A stretch of 64,000 nt of DNA from Liminaster sp045576355 (GTDB lineage: Bacteria; Bacteroidota; Bacteroidia; Bacteroidales; UBA3663), in assembly GCA_045576355.1 (NCBI GenBank), contig JAZNGG010000024.1:1-64000 (forward strand), read 5' to 3'. The notes under the pieces were generated by a model. That model saw nothing but the letters and a program-made list of their open reading frames with translations. It was not told the origin of the DNA and made no database searches. Positions 8,222 to 16,501 of this stretch are shown here, piece by piece; position 1 is the stretch's first letter; each line of letters opens with the position of its first letter. Position numbers and translations under genes: made by a program.

Positions 8222-9178
8222 TCAGTCACCAAAAAGAGAATCCACAAATGCACGATTATTGAAGACCTGAAGATCCTCCATTCCTTCTCCCAAACCGATA
8301 TATCTCACCGGAGTCTTCAATTGGTCTGATATTCCGATCACGACACCGCCTTTGGCCGTGCCATCCAGTTTGGTAATAGCCAATGCCGTAACATCTGTCA
8401 CCGCCGCAAACTGTTTGGCCTGCTCATAAGCATTTTGTCCTGTAGAGCCATCCAATACAAGAAGTACCTCCGGAGCAGTATCGGGCAATACCTTCCCTAT
8501 TACTTTACGGATTTTTCCCAACTCATTCATCAATCCCACTTTATTGTGCAGACGACCAGCAGTGTCAATGATCACTACATCCGCTTGCTCAGAAACGGCA
8601 TGTTTGACGGCATCAAAAGCGACAGAAGCCGGGTCACTTCCCATCTGCTGCTTGACTACATCGACACCGACACGTTCGCCCCAAATCTGAAGCTGGTCTA
8701 TGGCTGCAGCTCGGAATGTGTCTGCTGCTCCTAAAATGACTTTATTACCGGCCTTCTTAAACTGATATGCTAATTTTCCTATTGTAGTAGTCTTACCGAC
8801 ACCATTGACGCCTACGACAAGGATGACATACGGACGCTTTACCTCAGGACGAACATTGAATCCGTCAAGTTCCTCGCGCTCATTTTCAGCCAAGAGAGCT
8901 GCAATCTCCTCACGCAGAATGTTATTCAATTCGCTTGTCCCGACATATTTATCACGAGCAACGCGAGCCTCTATGCGTTGGATAATGCGCAATGTCGTAT
9001 CTACTCCGACATCAGAAGTTACCAAGATCTCTTCCAGATTGTCAAGGACGTCATCATCCACTTTACTATGGCCGGCAATAGCACGAGCAATCTTTCCAAA
9101 AATGGATTGTTTGGTCTTATCCAAACCATTGTCAAGTGTCTGTTTTTTCTCTTTTGTAAAGAAATTAAAAAATTTCAT
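8222..9178 (-). CDS. ftsY: Signal recognition particle receptor FtsY
   Basis: A 318-aa SRP GTPase that docks ribosome-SRP complexes at the membrane. It has a short N-terminal segment without the acidic A domain of E. coli, a helical N domain (about 25-100), then the G domain: GVNGVGKTTT (123-132), DTAGR, and TKLDGTAKGG near the C-terminus. Its partner ffh lies at 61.5-62.8 kb. First gene of the ftsY-rimO unit, with a TATCTTTG box about 75 bp upstream. Confidence 0.97.
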   Translation of the reverse strand: MKFFNFFTKEKKQTLDNGLDKTKQSIFGKIARAIAGHSKVDDDVLDNLEEILVTSDVGVDTTLRIIQRIEARVARDKYVGTSELNNILREEIAALLAENEREELDGFNVRPEVKRPYVILVVGVNGVGKTTTIGKLAYQFKKAGNKVILGAADTFRAAAIDQLQIWGERVGVDVVKQQMGSDPASVAFDAVKHAVSEQADVVIIDTAGRLHNKVGLMNELGKIRKVIGKVLPDTAPEVLLVLDGSTGQNAYEQAKQFAAVTDVTALAITKLDGTAKGGVVIGISDQLKTPVRYIGLGEGMEDLQVFNNRAFVDSLFGD

Positions 9179-9249
9179 ATTTATAAAATTATCGATGTAT
9201 TACTTAACCCAGTCACGAAGTCTCTCACTCCGTGAAATATTTGCAACTG

Positions 9250-9257
9250 CAAAGATA
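9250..9257 (-). promoter_or_regulatory. ftsY: -7 box of the ftsY-rimO promoter
   Basis: TATCTTTG on the minus strand, about 72 bp before the ftsY ATG; the -33 region is T-rich but has no well-spaced TTTG. Confidence 0.5.
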
Positions 9258-9445
9258 ATAGAAGTTTAGGACAAAAACTAAAATATGAATAAAAAACTGC
9301 AAAATACAGGTTCTGACTCCGACAAAGCATTCGTCTCTGCAACAATCGGATAACACCTAACCGAAGTGAAACATAAAAGAAGAAGCCATGTGATGTCACA
9401 CATAGCTCAAATAAATAAAAATTCAAGTCTTATATGACTTTTGTA

Positions 9446-9681
9446 TGACGCTGCCGTGTAACATGCATGACGCCGCCGTGTAACGTGCATGACGCCGCCG
9501 TGTAACATGCATGACGCCGCCGTGTAACGTGTATGACGCCGCCATGTAACATGCATGACGCCGCCGTGTAACGTGCATGACGCCGCCGTGTAACGTGCAT
9601 GACGCCGCCGTGTAACGTGCATGACGCCGCCGTGTAACATGCATGACGCTGCCGTGTAACGTGCATGACGCTGCTGTGTAA
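9446..9681. repeat. 22-bp tandem repeat (VNTR), about 10.7 units
   Basis: Ten full copies and one partial copy of a 22-bp unit (TGACGCCGCCGTGTAACGTGCA without its last two bases is the conserved core) run head to tail without spacers. Units differ at a few positions (C/T, A/G). It is GC-rich against AT-rich flanks. It fills most of the 558 bp between ftsY and argF'. All frames across it are open, which yields false ORFs with 22-residue periods. Confidence 0.97.
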
Positions 9682-9711
9682 AAAAAAGACTGTACTAAAT
9701 TTAGCACAGTC
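9680..9711 (-). terminator. Terminator of argF'
   Basis: On the minus strand GACTGTGCTA pairs with TAGTACAGTC (one G-U) and is followed by eight T. It starts 26 bp beyond the argF' stop and abuts the VNTR. Confidence 0.85.
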
Positions 9712-9736
9712 TCTTAAATCATTAAAAATCTACACA

Positions 9737-10696
9737 TTATCGGCACTCCGTCTCCAGGATTCTCTTAAGAACCGTTTGTGCTGAAATCTCTCGATTAGCA
9801 GCTTCCGGTATGACAAGAGAACGTGGTCCTTCGATGACATCATCGGTCACAATCATACCTCTACGCACCGGGAGGCAATGCATGAAATGCGCATCATGAG
9901 TCACTGCCATCTGTCGTGCAGAAACAGTCCATGAACGATCATCGCAAAGGTTTTGTCCATAATTAGGATCACGATAAGCTGACCAGTTTTTTGCATAGAC
10001 AAAATCTGCTCCTTCGAAAGCTTTCATCTGATCATATTCGATCGTAGCTCCGGCAGTAAACCGCTCATCTAACTCATATCCATGAGGGTGAGTAATAACT
10101 ACTTCATATCCGGCAGCTATGGCAAACTCTGCAAAAGAATTAGGCACAGCCTGAGGGAGACAACGAGGATGCGGAGCCCATGTCAAAACCACTTTGGGAC
10201 GAGCCTTCTGTTTGTGCTCCTCGATGGTGATAATATCAGCAAAGGCTTGTAGCGGATGACCCGTAGCCACCTCCATACTAAAAACAGGTTTTCCGGAGTA
10301 TTTGATAAACTGATTTAAGATCTTCTCCTCATAATCATCTTGTTTATTTTCAAAACGAGCAAAAGAGCGGACACCGATCACATCGCAGTAGCATCCCATC
10401 ACAGGGACTGCCTCCAAAAGATGTTCGGGCTTATCTCCATCCATAATGACTCCTCGCTCAGTCTCCAATTTCCATGCACCCTGATTGACATCAAGCACGA
10501 TCGTATTCATGCCAAGATTCATGGCAGCCTTCTGAGTGCTGAGGCGCGTACGTAAACTGGAATTGAAAAAAATCATCAAGAGTGTTTTGTTCTTGCCGAG
10601 GTGCTGATAAGCAAATCGATCTGCTTTAACCTCCAGGGCCTCCTTTACGGCAGCATGCAAATCTCCGAGGTCACGAACGTTGGTATAGTAACGCAT
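9737..10696 (-). CDS. argF': N-succinyl-L-ornithine carbamoyltransferase
   Basis: A 319-aa transcarbamylase of arginine synthesis. It has the carbamoyl-phosphate motif FFNSSLRTRLS (43-53), the family block DVNQGAWKLE, and HCLPVRRGM near the C-terminus. Residue 90 in DGDKPEH is Pro, the residue reported to define use of N-succinylornithine (Bacteroides fragilis enzyme) rather than N-acetylornithine (Glu in Xanthomonas). It therefore implies that arginine is made through succinylated intermediates here. It stands apart from the argR-argD run 2.7 kb away and has its own terminator. Confidence 0.95.
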   Translation of the reverse strand: MRYYTNVRDLGDLHAAVKEALEVKADRFAYQHLGKNKTLLMIFFNSSLRTRLSTQKAAMNLGMNTIVLDVNQGAWKLETERGVIMDGDKPEHLLEAVPVMGCYCDVIGVRSFARFENKQDDYEEKILNQFIKYSGKPVFSMEVATGHPLQAFADIITIEEHKQKARPKVVLTWAPHPRCLPQAVPNSFAEFAIAAGYEVVITHPHGYELDERFTAGATIEYDQMKAFEGADFVYAKNWSAYRDPNYGQNLCDDRSWTVSARQMAVTHDAHFMHCLPVRRGMIVTDDVIEGPRSLVIPEAANREISAQTVLKRILETECR

Positions 10697-10811
10697 AAAG
10701 AGTAAATAACAATGATTGAACAGATTAAAATATCTTACTAATAGTCAGAATATTACTCTCCATTAGAAAGATAAATTCCTTTTGTCCTCCAAAAGCGGAC
10801 TAATATAGGTA

Positions 10812-10871
10812 AAAAACAAATGAATTACAAATTAAGGACCTTTAAGTGTGAGGTCGATAATTCGTAATTCA
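10812..10871 (-). terminator. Terminator of fabF
   Basis: On the minus strand TGAATTAC-AATTA-GACC pairs with GGTC-TTAATT-GTAATTCA, then TTTGTTTTTT. It begins 24 bp after the fabF stop and closes the acpP-fabF unit. Confidence 0.75.
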
Positions 10872-10894
10872 TTATGAGAAAGATTCGTTATCGA

Positions 10895-12151
10895 TCAGTC
10901 TACGTACTTCTTAACAATGATAGAACCATTATGTCCACCAAAGCCGAATGTGTTAGAAAGGGCAGCATTGACTACACGCTTCTGAGCCTGATTGAATGTA
11001 AAATTCAAATTATAGTCAATATGCTCATCCATATCATCATCCGCATGGTTGATGGTCGGTGGCACAATGTCTTCCTGCACAGACTTAACACAGATCAATG
11101 CCTCCACTGCACCGGCAGCTCCTAAAAGGTGTCCGGTCATAGATTTGGTCGAACTGATATTAAGTTTGAAAGCATGCTCCCCGAAAACTTCCTTAATGGC
11201 CAAAGCCTCAGAGACGTCTCCCACAGGAGTAGAAGTACCATGAACATTGATGTAATCGATATCTGATGGCTGCATACCGGCATCCTCAAGAGCGGCTTGC
11301 ATCACTAACTTTGCGCCCAATCCTTCCGGATGTGTTGCAGTCAAGTGATAAGCATCAGCCGACATTCCGCTACCTACAACTTCAGCATAAATTTTAGCAC
11401 CGCGTGCTTTCGCATGATCCAAAGTTTCAAGGATAAGACATCCTGAACCCTCAGCCATCACAAAACCATCACGACTGCCACTGAAGGGGCGACTGGCTCG
11501 TGCAGGGTCATCATTGCGAGTAGAAAGAGCTTTCATCGCATTAAAACCACCCACACCTGCCTCACAGATTGCGGCTTCAGCACCTCCGGCTACGATGATA
11601 TTAGCTTTACCCAATCGGAGAAGATTGAAAGCGTCAATCAAACCATGTGTGGAGGATGCACATGCAGAAACAGTACCATAGTTCGGACCATGAAAACCAT
11701 ACATGATGGAAATCTGACCGGCAGCGATGTCTGCGATCATCTTCGGGATGAAGAATGGATTGAACTTTGGACCTTGTACAGCATCGTATGAGCCTACCTC
11801 ATCCTGGAAAGTCTTGATGCCGCCAATACCGGCAGAATAGATCACACCAATGCGGTTCTTGTCCACCGTATCAAGGTCTATGCCTGAATCGGCAATACCC
11901 TCTTTAACTGCGGCAATGGCAAGCTGTGCATAACGATCTAATTTGCGTGCTTCTTTCTTATCGAAATAAAGATTCGGATCAAAATCCTTCACTTCACAAG
12001 CAAACTGCGTTTTGAACTTTGACGCATCGAATAAGGTAATGGGGCCACAACCGCTCTTACCTGCGCAAAGCGCATTCCAAGTCTCCTCGACGTTATTGCC
12101 AAGGGGAGTAATAGCTCCCAAGCCAGTGACTACGACTCTCTTTAATTCCAT
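10895..12151 (-). CDS. fabF: 3-oxoacyl-ACP synthase II
   Basis: A 418-aa condensing enzyme that elongates acyl-ACP with malonyl-ACP in type II fatty acid synthesis. The Cys-His-His triad is visible: nucleophile Cys in TVSACASSTHGL, His in NVHGTSTPVGD and His in STKSMTGHLLGAAG. Length and the N-terminal VVVTGLGAITPLG are standard. It follows acpP by 29 bp on the same strand, the classic acpP-fabF order. Confidence 0.98.
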   Translation of the reverse strand: MELKRVVVTGLGAITPLGNNVEETWNALCAGKSGCGPITLFDASKFKTQFACEVKDFDPNLYFDKKEARKLDRYAQLAIAAVKEGIADSGIDLDTVDKNRIGVIYSAGIGGIKTFQDEVGSYDAVQGPKFNPFFIPKMIADIAAGQISIMYGFHGPNYGTVSACASSTHGLIDAFNLLRLGKANIIVAGGAEAAICEAGVGGFNAMKALSTRNDDPARASRPFSGSRDGFVMAEGSGCLILETLDHAKARGAKIYAEVVGSGMSADAYHLTATHPEGLGAKLVMQAALEDAGMQPSDIDYINVHGTSTPVGDVSEALAIKEVFGEHAFKLNISSTKSMTGHLLGAAGAVEALICVKSVQEDIVPPTINHADDDMDEHIDYNLNFTFNQAQKRVVNAALSNTFGFGGHNGSIIVKKYVD

Positions 12152-12180
12152 ATATAAATGGGTAGGAATATCTCAAATAA

Positions 12181-12414
12181 TTACTTGTTAGCTTCGATGT
12201 AGTTGATTGCGTCACCTACAGTAGAGATCTTCTCAGCCTGATCATCCGGAATAGTAATACCGAACTCTTTCTCAAACTCCATGATAAGCTCTACAGTATC
12301 AAGTGAATCTGCACCAAGATCGTTAGTGAAACTAGCCTCAAGAGTAACTTCGCTCTCTTCAACGCCTAACTTGTCAACGATGATCTCAACTACTTTGTCT
12401 TTAATTTCTGACAT
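12181..12414 (-). CDS. acpP: Acyl carrier protein
   Basis: A 77-aa acidic carrier protein; Ser37 in LGADSLDTVEL takes the 4'-phosphopantetheine arm that holds growing acyl chains. First gene of the acpP-fabF pair and divergent from purN across about 235 bp. Confidence 0.99.
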   Translation of the reverse strand: MSEIKDKVVEIIVDKLGVEESEVTLEASFTNDLGADSLDTVELIMEFEKEFGITIPDDQAEKISTVGDAINYIEANK

Positions 12415-12536
12415 AATTGTAAAATTTTAAGGGTTAATATTGATATATTGTTATTTTATTTGATTCCGCTCTGAACATTATAACAAATTTGTTACAATAA
12501 ATTTCAAGATTTCGGACAAATGTCAAATAATATTTC

Positions 12537-12544
12537 TATTTTTG
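12537..12544 (+). promoter_or_regulatory. purN: -7 box upstream of purN
   Basis: TATTTTTG, a match to TAnnTTTG, 105 bp before the purN ATG; a TTTC at 12510 is the best -33 candidate and the spacing is not ideal. Confidence 0.45.
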
Positions 12545-12649
12545 CGGTGCAAAGTAAGCAAAAAACTATCTATCGAAGAAATAAAAGATCGAAAATATAA
12601 AGAAAATAGCACAAACGTCACCACTTTGTGCACAAATAATGATATAAAA

Positions 12650-13219
12650 ATGAAAAATATCGTAATTTTTGCGTCCGGTTCAGGTTCAAATGCGGAAAAT
12701 ATAGCCAACCATTTCTGCAACAACAATAGTGTGAACATCAGTCTCATCGTCTGTAACAAGCCGGACGCATACGTGCTGGAAAGAGCCCAAAAGTTAGGAA
12801 TCCCTTCTGTCATTTTATCAGGAAAAGAGATGCAAGACGAAGAGAAAGTCATGTCCATAATGCACCAACACTCCATCGACTTTATCGTTTTAGCCGGCTA
12901 CCTGCTCCGCATCCCGGCTTACCTGGTTAAAGCTTTTCCCAATGCCATTGTCAACATTCATCCTGCATTATTACCATTACATGGTGGGAAAGGAATGTAT
13001 GGAGACTTCGTTCATGAAGATGTACTTCGCTGCGGAGATGCCGAATCCGGAATTACGATCCACTATGTCAACGAACAGTATGATTCGGGAGCAATCATTT
13101 TTCAAGCCAAATGTCCGGTGTTGCAGGATGACACAGTACATGAATTAGCGTCACGTATCCATGCTTTGGAATATGAACATTTCCCTCATGTCATAGAGGA
13201 GATCATCGCAAAATTATAA
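12650..13219 (+). CDS. purN: Phosphoribosylglycinamide formyltransferase
   Basis: A 189-aa enzyme transferring a formyl group from 10-formyl-THF to GAR in purine synthesis. It starts KNIVIFASGSGSNAENI (phosphate-binding loop) and has catalytic N102, H104 (VNIHPALLPL) and D145 (YVNEQYDSGAII). The open frame extends further 5', but ATG 12650 gives the family's normal N-terminus. It is divergent from acpP and separated by 165 bp from argR. Confidence 0.97.
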   Translation: MKNIVIFASGSGSNAENIANHFCNNNSVNISLIVCNKPDAYVLERAQKLGIPSVILSGKEMQDEEKVMSIMHQHSIDFIVLAGYLLRIPAYLVKAFPNAIVNIHPALLPLHGGKGMYGDFVHEDVLRCGDAESGITIHYVNEQYDSGAIIFQAKCPVLQDDTVHELASRIHALEYEHFPHVIEEIIAKL

Positions 13220-13330
13220 GTTGTTTTTAAGGTATTGTATGGTTCTTTTCGCATACAAAATGTAAAATAATACACATTTTCTCATAAAAACGGACTATTT
13301 TAGTCGTTTTTTGGTTAAAAACGTATTATA

Positions 13331-13354
13331 ATATGCATAATTTGCATATATTTG
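13331..13354 (+). promoter_or_regulatory. argR: argR promoter with overlapping palindrome (probable ArgR operator)
   Basis: The perfect inverted repeat TATGCA-TAATT-TGCATA (13332-13348) overlaps the -7 box TATATTTG (13347-13354). Its size and AT-rich centre resemble ARG boxes, which are about 18-bp palindromes. A repressor bound there would block the promoter of the argR-led run, so autoregulation is inferred. Confidence 0.6.
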
Positions 13355-13384
13355 CGGCCAAAAATAATCAACAAATTTCTTCAC

Positions 13385-13864
13385 ATGAATAATAAAATTA
13401 AACGTATAGCTGCCATCAAGGAGGTTATACAAAGTCGAAACATCAGTTGCCAAGAAGAGATTCTTGAGGCTCTACACCAAAAAGGATTTGAACTGACACA
13501 GGCAACACTGAGCCGCGACTTGAAACAAATGCAAATAGCTAAAATCGCCACCCGAGATGGTGGATATATGTACGTCATGCCTGATGTTGCTGCCAGTCTT
13601 CAAAACAGTGGGGTTGCCAACATAATCCCTCCTCACTGCTTGACGAGCATCGTCAGCATAGAGTGTAGTCATATATTGACCCTTATCCGCACAAAACCCG
13701 GATATGCATCGGGCATTGCTTCTGATATCGATTTAGCTAAAATCCCGGAAGTAATGGGAACTATCGCCGGAGATGACACCGTCTTGGTGATTCCCAGAGG
13801 AGGATACACTCCTAATCAAGTAGCAGAAGCAATCTGTTATACCCTTGCAGCAAAAAAGATGTAA
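13385..13864 (+). CDS. argR: Arginine repressor ArgR
   Basis: A 159-aa regulator with an N-terminal winged helix (ALHQKGFELTQATLSRDLKQM) and a C-terminal oligomerisation and arginine-binding domain with the GDDTVLVI block. ATG 13385 is chosen because the open frame upstream runs through the promoter. It heads a same-strand run of arginine genes with gaps of 40-60 bp, and a palindrome sits over its promoter, so arginine-dependent control of the run is likely. Confidence 0.95.
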   Translation: MNNKIKRIAAIKEVIQSRNISCQEEILEALHQKGFELTQATLSRDLKQMQIAKIATRDGGYMYVMPDVAASLQNSGVANIIPPHCLTSIVSIECSHILTLIRTKPGYASGIASDIDLAKIPEVMGTIAGDDTVLVIPRGGYTPNQVAEAICYTLAAKKM

Positions 13865-13907
13865 TTTTTTACACATATAATATATAGGTAATATCAACAT
13901 CTACAAA

Positions 13908-14561
13908 ATGGATTCAAATAACAATACATCATCTCAAAATTTGTCAGAAGACAATTTAACGGACACAACTCCCGAACATAAAGAGGAGGAAATTCCTGCC
14001 ATAAAAATCTGTATCGCAGGAAGACAACATATCCCATATGTCGAAGAGATTTTAAAGACTATCGAAGAGTCTTCTAAAGCCAGAGGCACCGGTATTGCCC
14101 GCCGATCTCCAGACTATGTAGCTCAGAAAATGATCGAGGGGAAAGCTATTATTGCCCTTTGTGACAATGACTTTGCCGGTTTTTGCTATATCGAGAGTTG
14201 GAGCAACAAACAATATGTAGTTAACTCAGGATTGATCGTCAACCCCAAATATCGCAACTGCGGTTTGGCCAAACGTATCAAAAAATTCTCATTCAATTAT
14301 TCTCGACGTCTCTTCCCAAAAGCCAAACTTTTTGGTCTGACCTCCGGTGCAGCCGTATTAAAGATCAATAATGAGCTGGGATATCGTCCTGTAACTTTTG
14401 AACAGCTTACAGATGATCCGGCATTTTGGCGAGGATGTCAAAGTTGTATCAATTATGATGTACTACTCCGCACAGATTGCAAACGTTGCATTTGTACAGC
14501 CATGCTCTATGATCCGGAGGAACATCCAAATGAAATATTAGAGGAGCTTGACAAAATCTAA
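13908..14561 (+). CDS. GNAT acyltransferase of the arginine cluster (putative N-acylglutamate synthase)
   Basis: A 217-aa GNAT-fold protein between argR and argG. The acyl-CoA-binding region is the NSGLIVNPKYRNCGLAKRI segment (R/Q-x-x-G-x-A type). An acidic, disordered N-terminus of about 30 residues precedes the domain, and the C-terminus holds a cysteine-rich patch (CQSC and CKRCIC). No classic argA or argJ is seen in the window, and this family's place in Bacteroides arginine clusters has led to the suggestion that it makes N-acyl- (succinyl-) glutamate. That assignment follows from context. Confidence 0.8.
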   Translation: MDSNNNTSSQNLSEDNLTDTTPEHKEEEIPAIKICIAGRQHIPYVEEILKTIEESSKARGTGIARRSPDYVAQKMIEGKAIIALCDNDFAGFCYIESWSNKQYVVNSGLIVNPKYRNCGLAKRIKKFSFNYSRRLFPKAKLFGLTSGAAVLKINNELGYRPVTFEQLTDDPAFWRGCQSCINYDVLLRTDCKRCICTAMLYDPEEHPNEILEELDKI

Positions 14562-14611
14562 TTGCTATAATCAAAGATTCTTACTCAACATATATAATCA
14601 ATAAGCTACAA

Positions 14612-15811
14612 ATGAAAAAGAAAGTTGTTGTCGCATTTAGCGGCGGTCTTGATACAAGTTATACGGTCATGTATTTGGCTCACGAGATGGGCTATGAAGT
14701 ACATGCTGCCTGTGCAAACACAGGAGGATTCAGTGCCGAGCAGCTGAAAACCAACGAAGAAAACGCATATAAATTAGGTGCTGTGAAGTATGTTACCCTC
14801 GATGTGACACAAGAATATTATGAAAAGAGTTTGAAATACATGGTCTATGGCAATGTGTTACGCAACAATTGCTATCCGATCTCCGTTTCTTCCGAACGTA
14901 TTTTCCAAGCTTTGGCCATTGCCCGTTATGCCAATGAAATCGGAGCTGATGCCATCGCACATGGTTCTACAGGCGCCGGCAACGACCAGATCCGTTTTGA
15001 CATGACTTTCTTAGTCATGGCCCCAGGCATCGAGATCATTACACTTACCCGTGATAAAACCTTAACACGCCAAGAAGAGGTAGATTATCTGAATGCTCAT
15101 GGTTTCTCCGCAGACTTTACCAAATTAAAATATTCATATAACGTAGGTATATGGGGAACTTCCATTTGTGGAGGAGAAATTCTTGACAGCACACAGGGGC
15201 TGCCCGAAAGTGCGTATCTAAAGCACCCCACCAAACAAGGGACAGAAGTCCTCTCTCTCGGCTTTAAACAGGGAGAACTCTGTAGCGTTAATGGCCAAGA
15301 ATATGAGGACAAAATTGCTGCCATTCAGGCTGTCGAGAAGATAGGTGCCGCGTATGCCATCGGACGCGACTGTCACGTGGGTGACACAATTATCGGAATC
15401 AAAGGACGTGTAGGTTTTGAAGCTGCAGCCCCAATGTTGATCATTGCTGCGCATCGCTATTTGGAGAAATACACTTTGTCCAAATGGCAACAATACTGGA
15501 AAGATCAGGTGGCCAATTGGTATGGTATGTTCCTGCATGAAAGCCAATATTTGGAACCAGTTATGCCGGATATCGAGGCAATGCTAACATCATCACAGCG
15601 GAATGTCAATGGTATAGTGACACTCGAATTACGTCCTTACTCCTTCCAAACTTTAGGTGTGGACTCTCCGGACGATTTAGTTCACAACAAGTTAGGCGAA
15701 TATGGAGAGGTACAAAAAGGATGGACTGCCGAAGACGCCAAAGGGTTTATCAAGGTGACTTCTACTCCCCTACGCGCCTATTATGCCGCACATCCGGATG
15801 ACCGGAAATAA
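14612..15811 (+). CDS. argG: Argininosuccinate synthase
   Basis: A 399-aa ATP-dependent ligase joining citrulline and aspartate. The PP-loop ATP motif FSGGLDTSY lies at residues 8-16; citrulline and aspartate-binding segments (HGSTGAGNDQIRFD, YSYNVGIWGTSICGGE) follow. It starts 50 bp after the GNAT gene. Confidence 0.97.
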   Translation: MKKKVVVAFSGGLDTSYTVMYLAHEMGYEVHAACANTGGFSAEQLKTNEENAYKLGAVKYVTLDVTQEYYEKSLKYMVYGNVLRNNCYPISVSSERIFQALAIARYANEIGADAIAHGSTGAGNDQIRFDMTFLVMAPGIEIITLTRDKTLTRQEEVDYLNAHGFSADFTKLKYSYNVGIWGTSICGGEILDSTQGLPESAYLKHPTKQGTEVLSLGFKQGELCSVNGQEYEDKIAAIQAVEKIGAAYAIGRDCHVGDTIIGIKGRVGFEAAAPMLIIAAHRYLEKYTLSKWQQYWKDQVANWYGMFLHESQYLEPVMPDIEAMLTSSQRNVNGIVTLELRPYSFQTLGVDSPDDLVHNKLGEYGEVQKGWTAEDAKGFIKVTSTPLRAYYAAHPDDRK

Positions 15812-15849
15812 GATGAGATTGAAAATCAATAGACCACATAACTATCACT

Positions 15850-16218
15850 ATGGCTAAAAAAAGACTATATCTCACAAAAGGGAAAATAGCAGGAGTCTGT
15901 GCCGGCATAGCAGAGTATTTTGACAAAGATGTGACCATAGTTCGCATTATAGGGCTGATATTGTTTGTTGTAACACCAGGTGCTCTCTTCTTTTATATTA
16001 TCTGCGCGATAGTTCTTCCTAAAAAGGAAGATTTAGAGGTCTCTGATTTTCAAAACTCTCATTGTGAGGAAACACCTCAACAGGAATCCACATCTTCAGA
16101 AACACCGGTTTCTCCTAACAGCAGTAAGGTAGAAGACAATAAAAAAGCAGCCTACTCACATAGGAAAGACTATGACTCTGAAGCATATAATAAAAATGTG
16201 ACCGGATATCAAAAATAA
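15850..16218 (+). CDS. PspC domain protein
   Basis: A 122-aa membrane protein. Residues 1-60 are a PspC domain: KKRLYLTKGKIAGVCAGIAEYF followed by one long hydrophobic helix (VRIIGLILFVVTPGALFFYIIC). The tail is a polar, Ser/Thr/Glu-rich, probably disordered cytoplasmic segment. PspC proteins act in envelope stress signalling in enterobacteria; its role here is unknown. It sits inside the arginine run with a smaller paralogue after it. Confidence 0.9.
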   Translation: MAKKRLYLTKGKIAGVCAGIAEYFDKDVTIVRIIGLILFVVTPGALFFYIICAIVLPKKEDLEVSDFQNSHCEETPQQESTSSETPVSPNSSKVEDNKKAAYSHRKDYDSEAYNKNVTGYQK

Positions 16219-16273
16219 CTCCAGGTCAAAAACAACAAAAGCAAAACAATCAAAACAAAAACAACATATTACT

Positions 16274-16453
16274 ATGTCAGATAAGAAATTAGTTCGCAAA
16301 AATGGTAAAATCGCAGGAGTCTGCGGGGGTATTGCAGAGTTCTTTGGGATAGATGTTACTATCATACGCATCATTTGGCTCGTAGCATTTTTATGCTATG
16401 GCACAGGACTTTTAGCATATCTCATCATGCTCCTCGTGATGCCACAAGAATAA
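16274..16453 (+). CDS. Small PspC domain protein
   Basis: A 59-aa protein made of little more than a PspC domain: VRKNGKIAGVCGGIAEFFG, then a hydrophobic helix ending IMLLVMPQE. It is a tandem paralogue of the preceding gene without the polar tail. It lies 55 bp after it and 48 bp before argC. Confidence 0.85.
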   Translation: MSDKKLVRKNGKIAGVCGGIAEFFGIDVTIIRIIWLVAFLCYGTGLLAYLIMLLVMPQE

Positions 16454-16501
16454 GGATACACGAAGTAATAAAACCATTCGAATTCAAACAATACAGGCAA
16501 T

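Noticed and set aside
9446..9681. Possible CRISPR array
   Set aside because: Repeats are contiguous with no spacers, and no cas genes are nearby. The same holds for 57115-57326.
9407..9707. Three overlapping minus-strand ORFs (77-94 aa) over the VNTR
   Set aside because: They are the same 22-bp repeat read in each frame (MHVTRRRHARYTAASC pattern); the period is not a multiple of three, so no frame is favoured.
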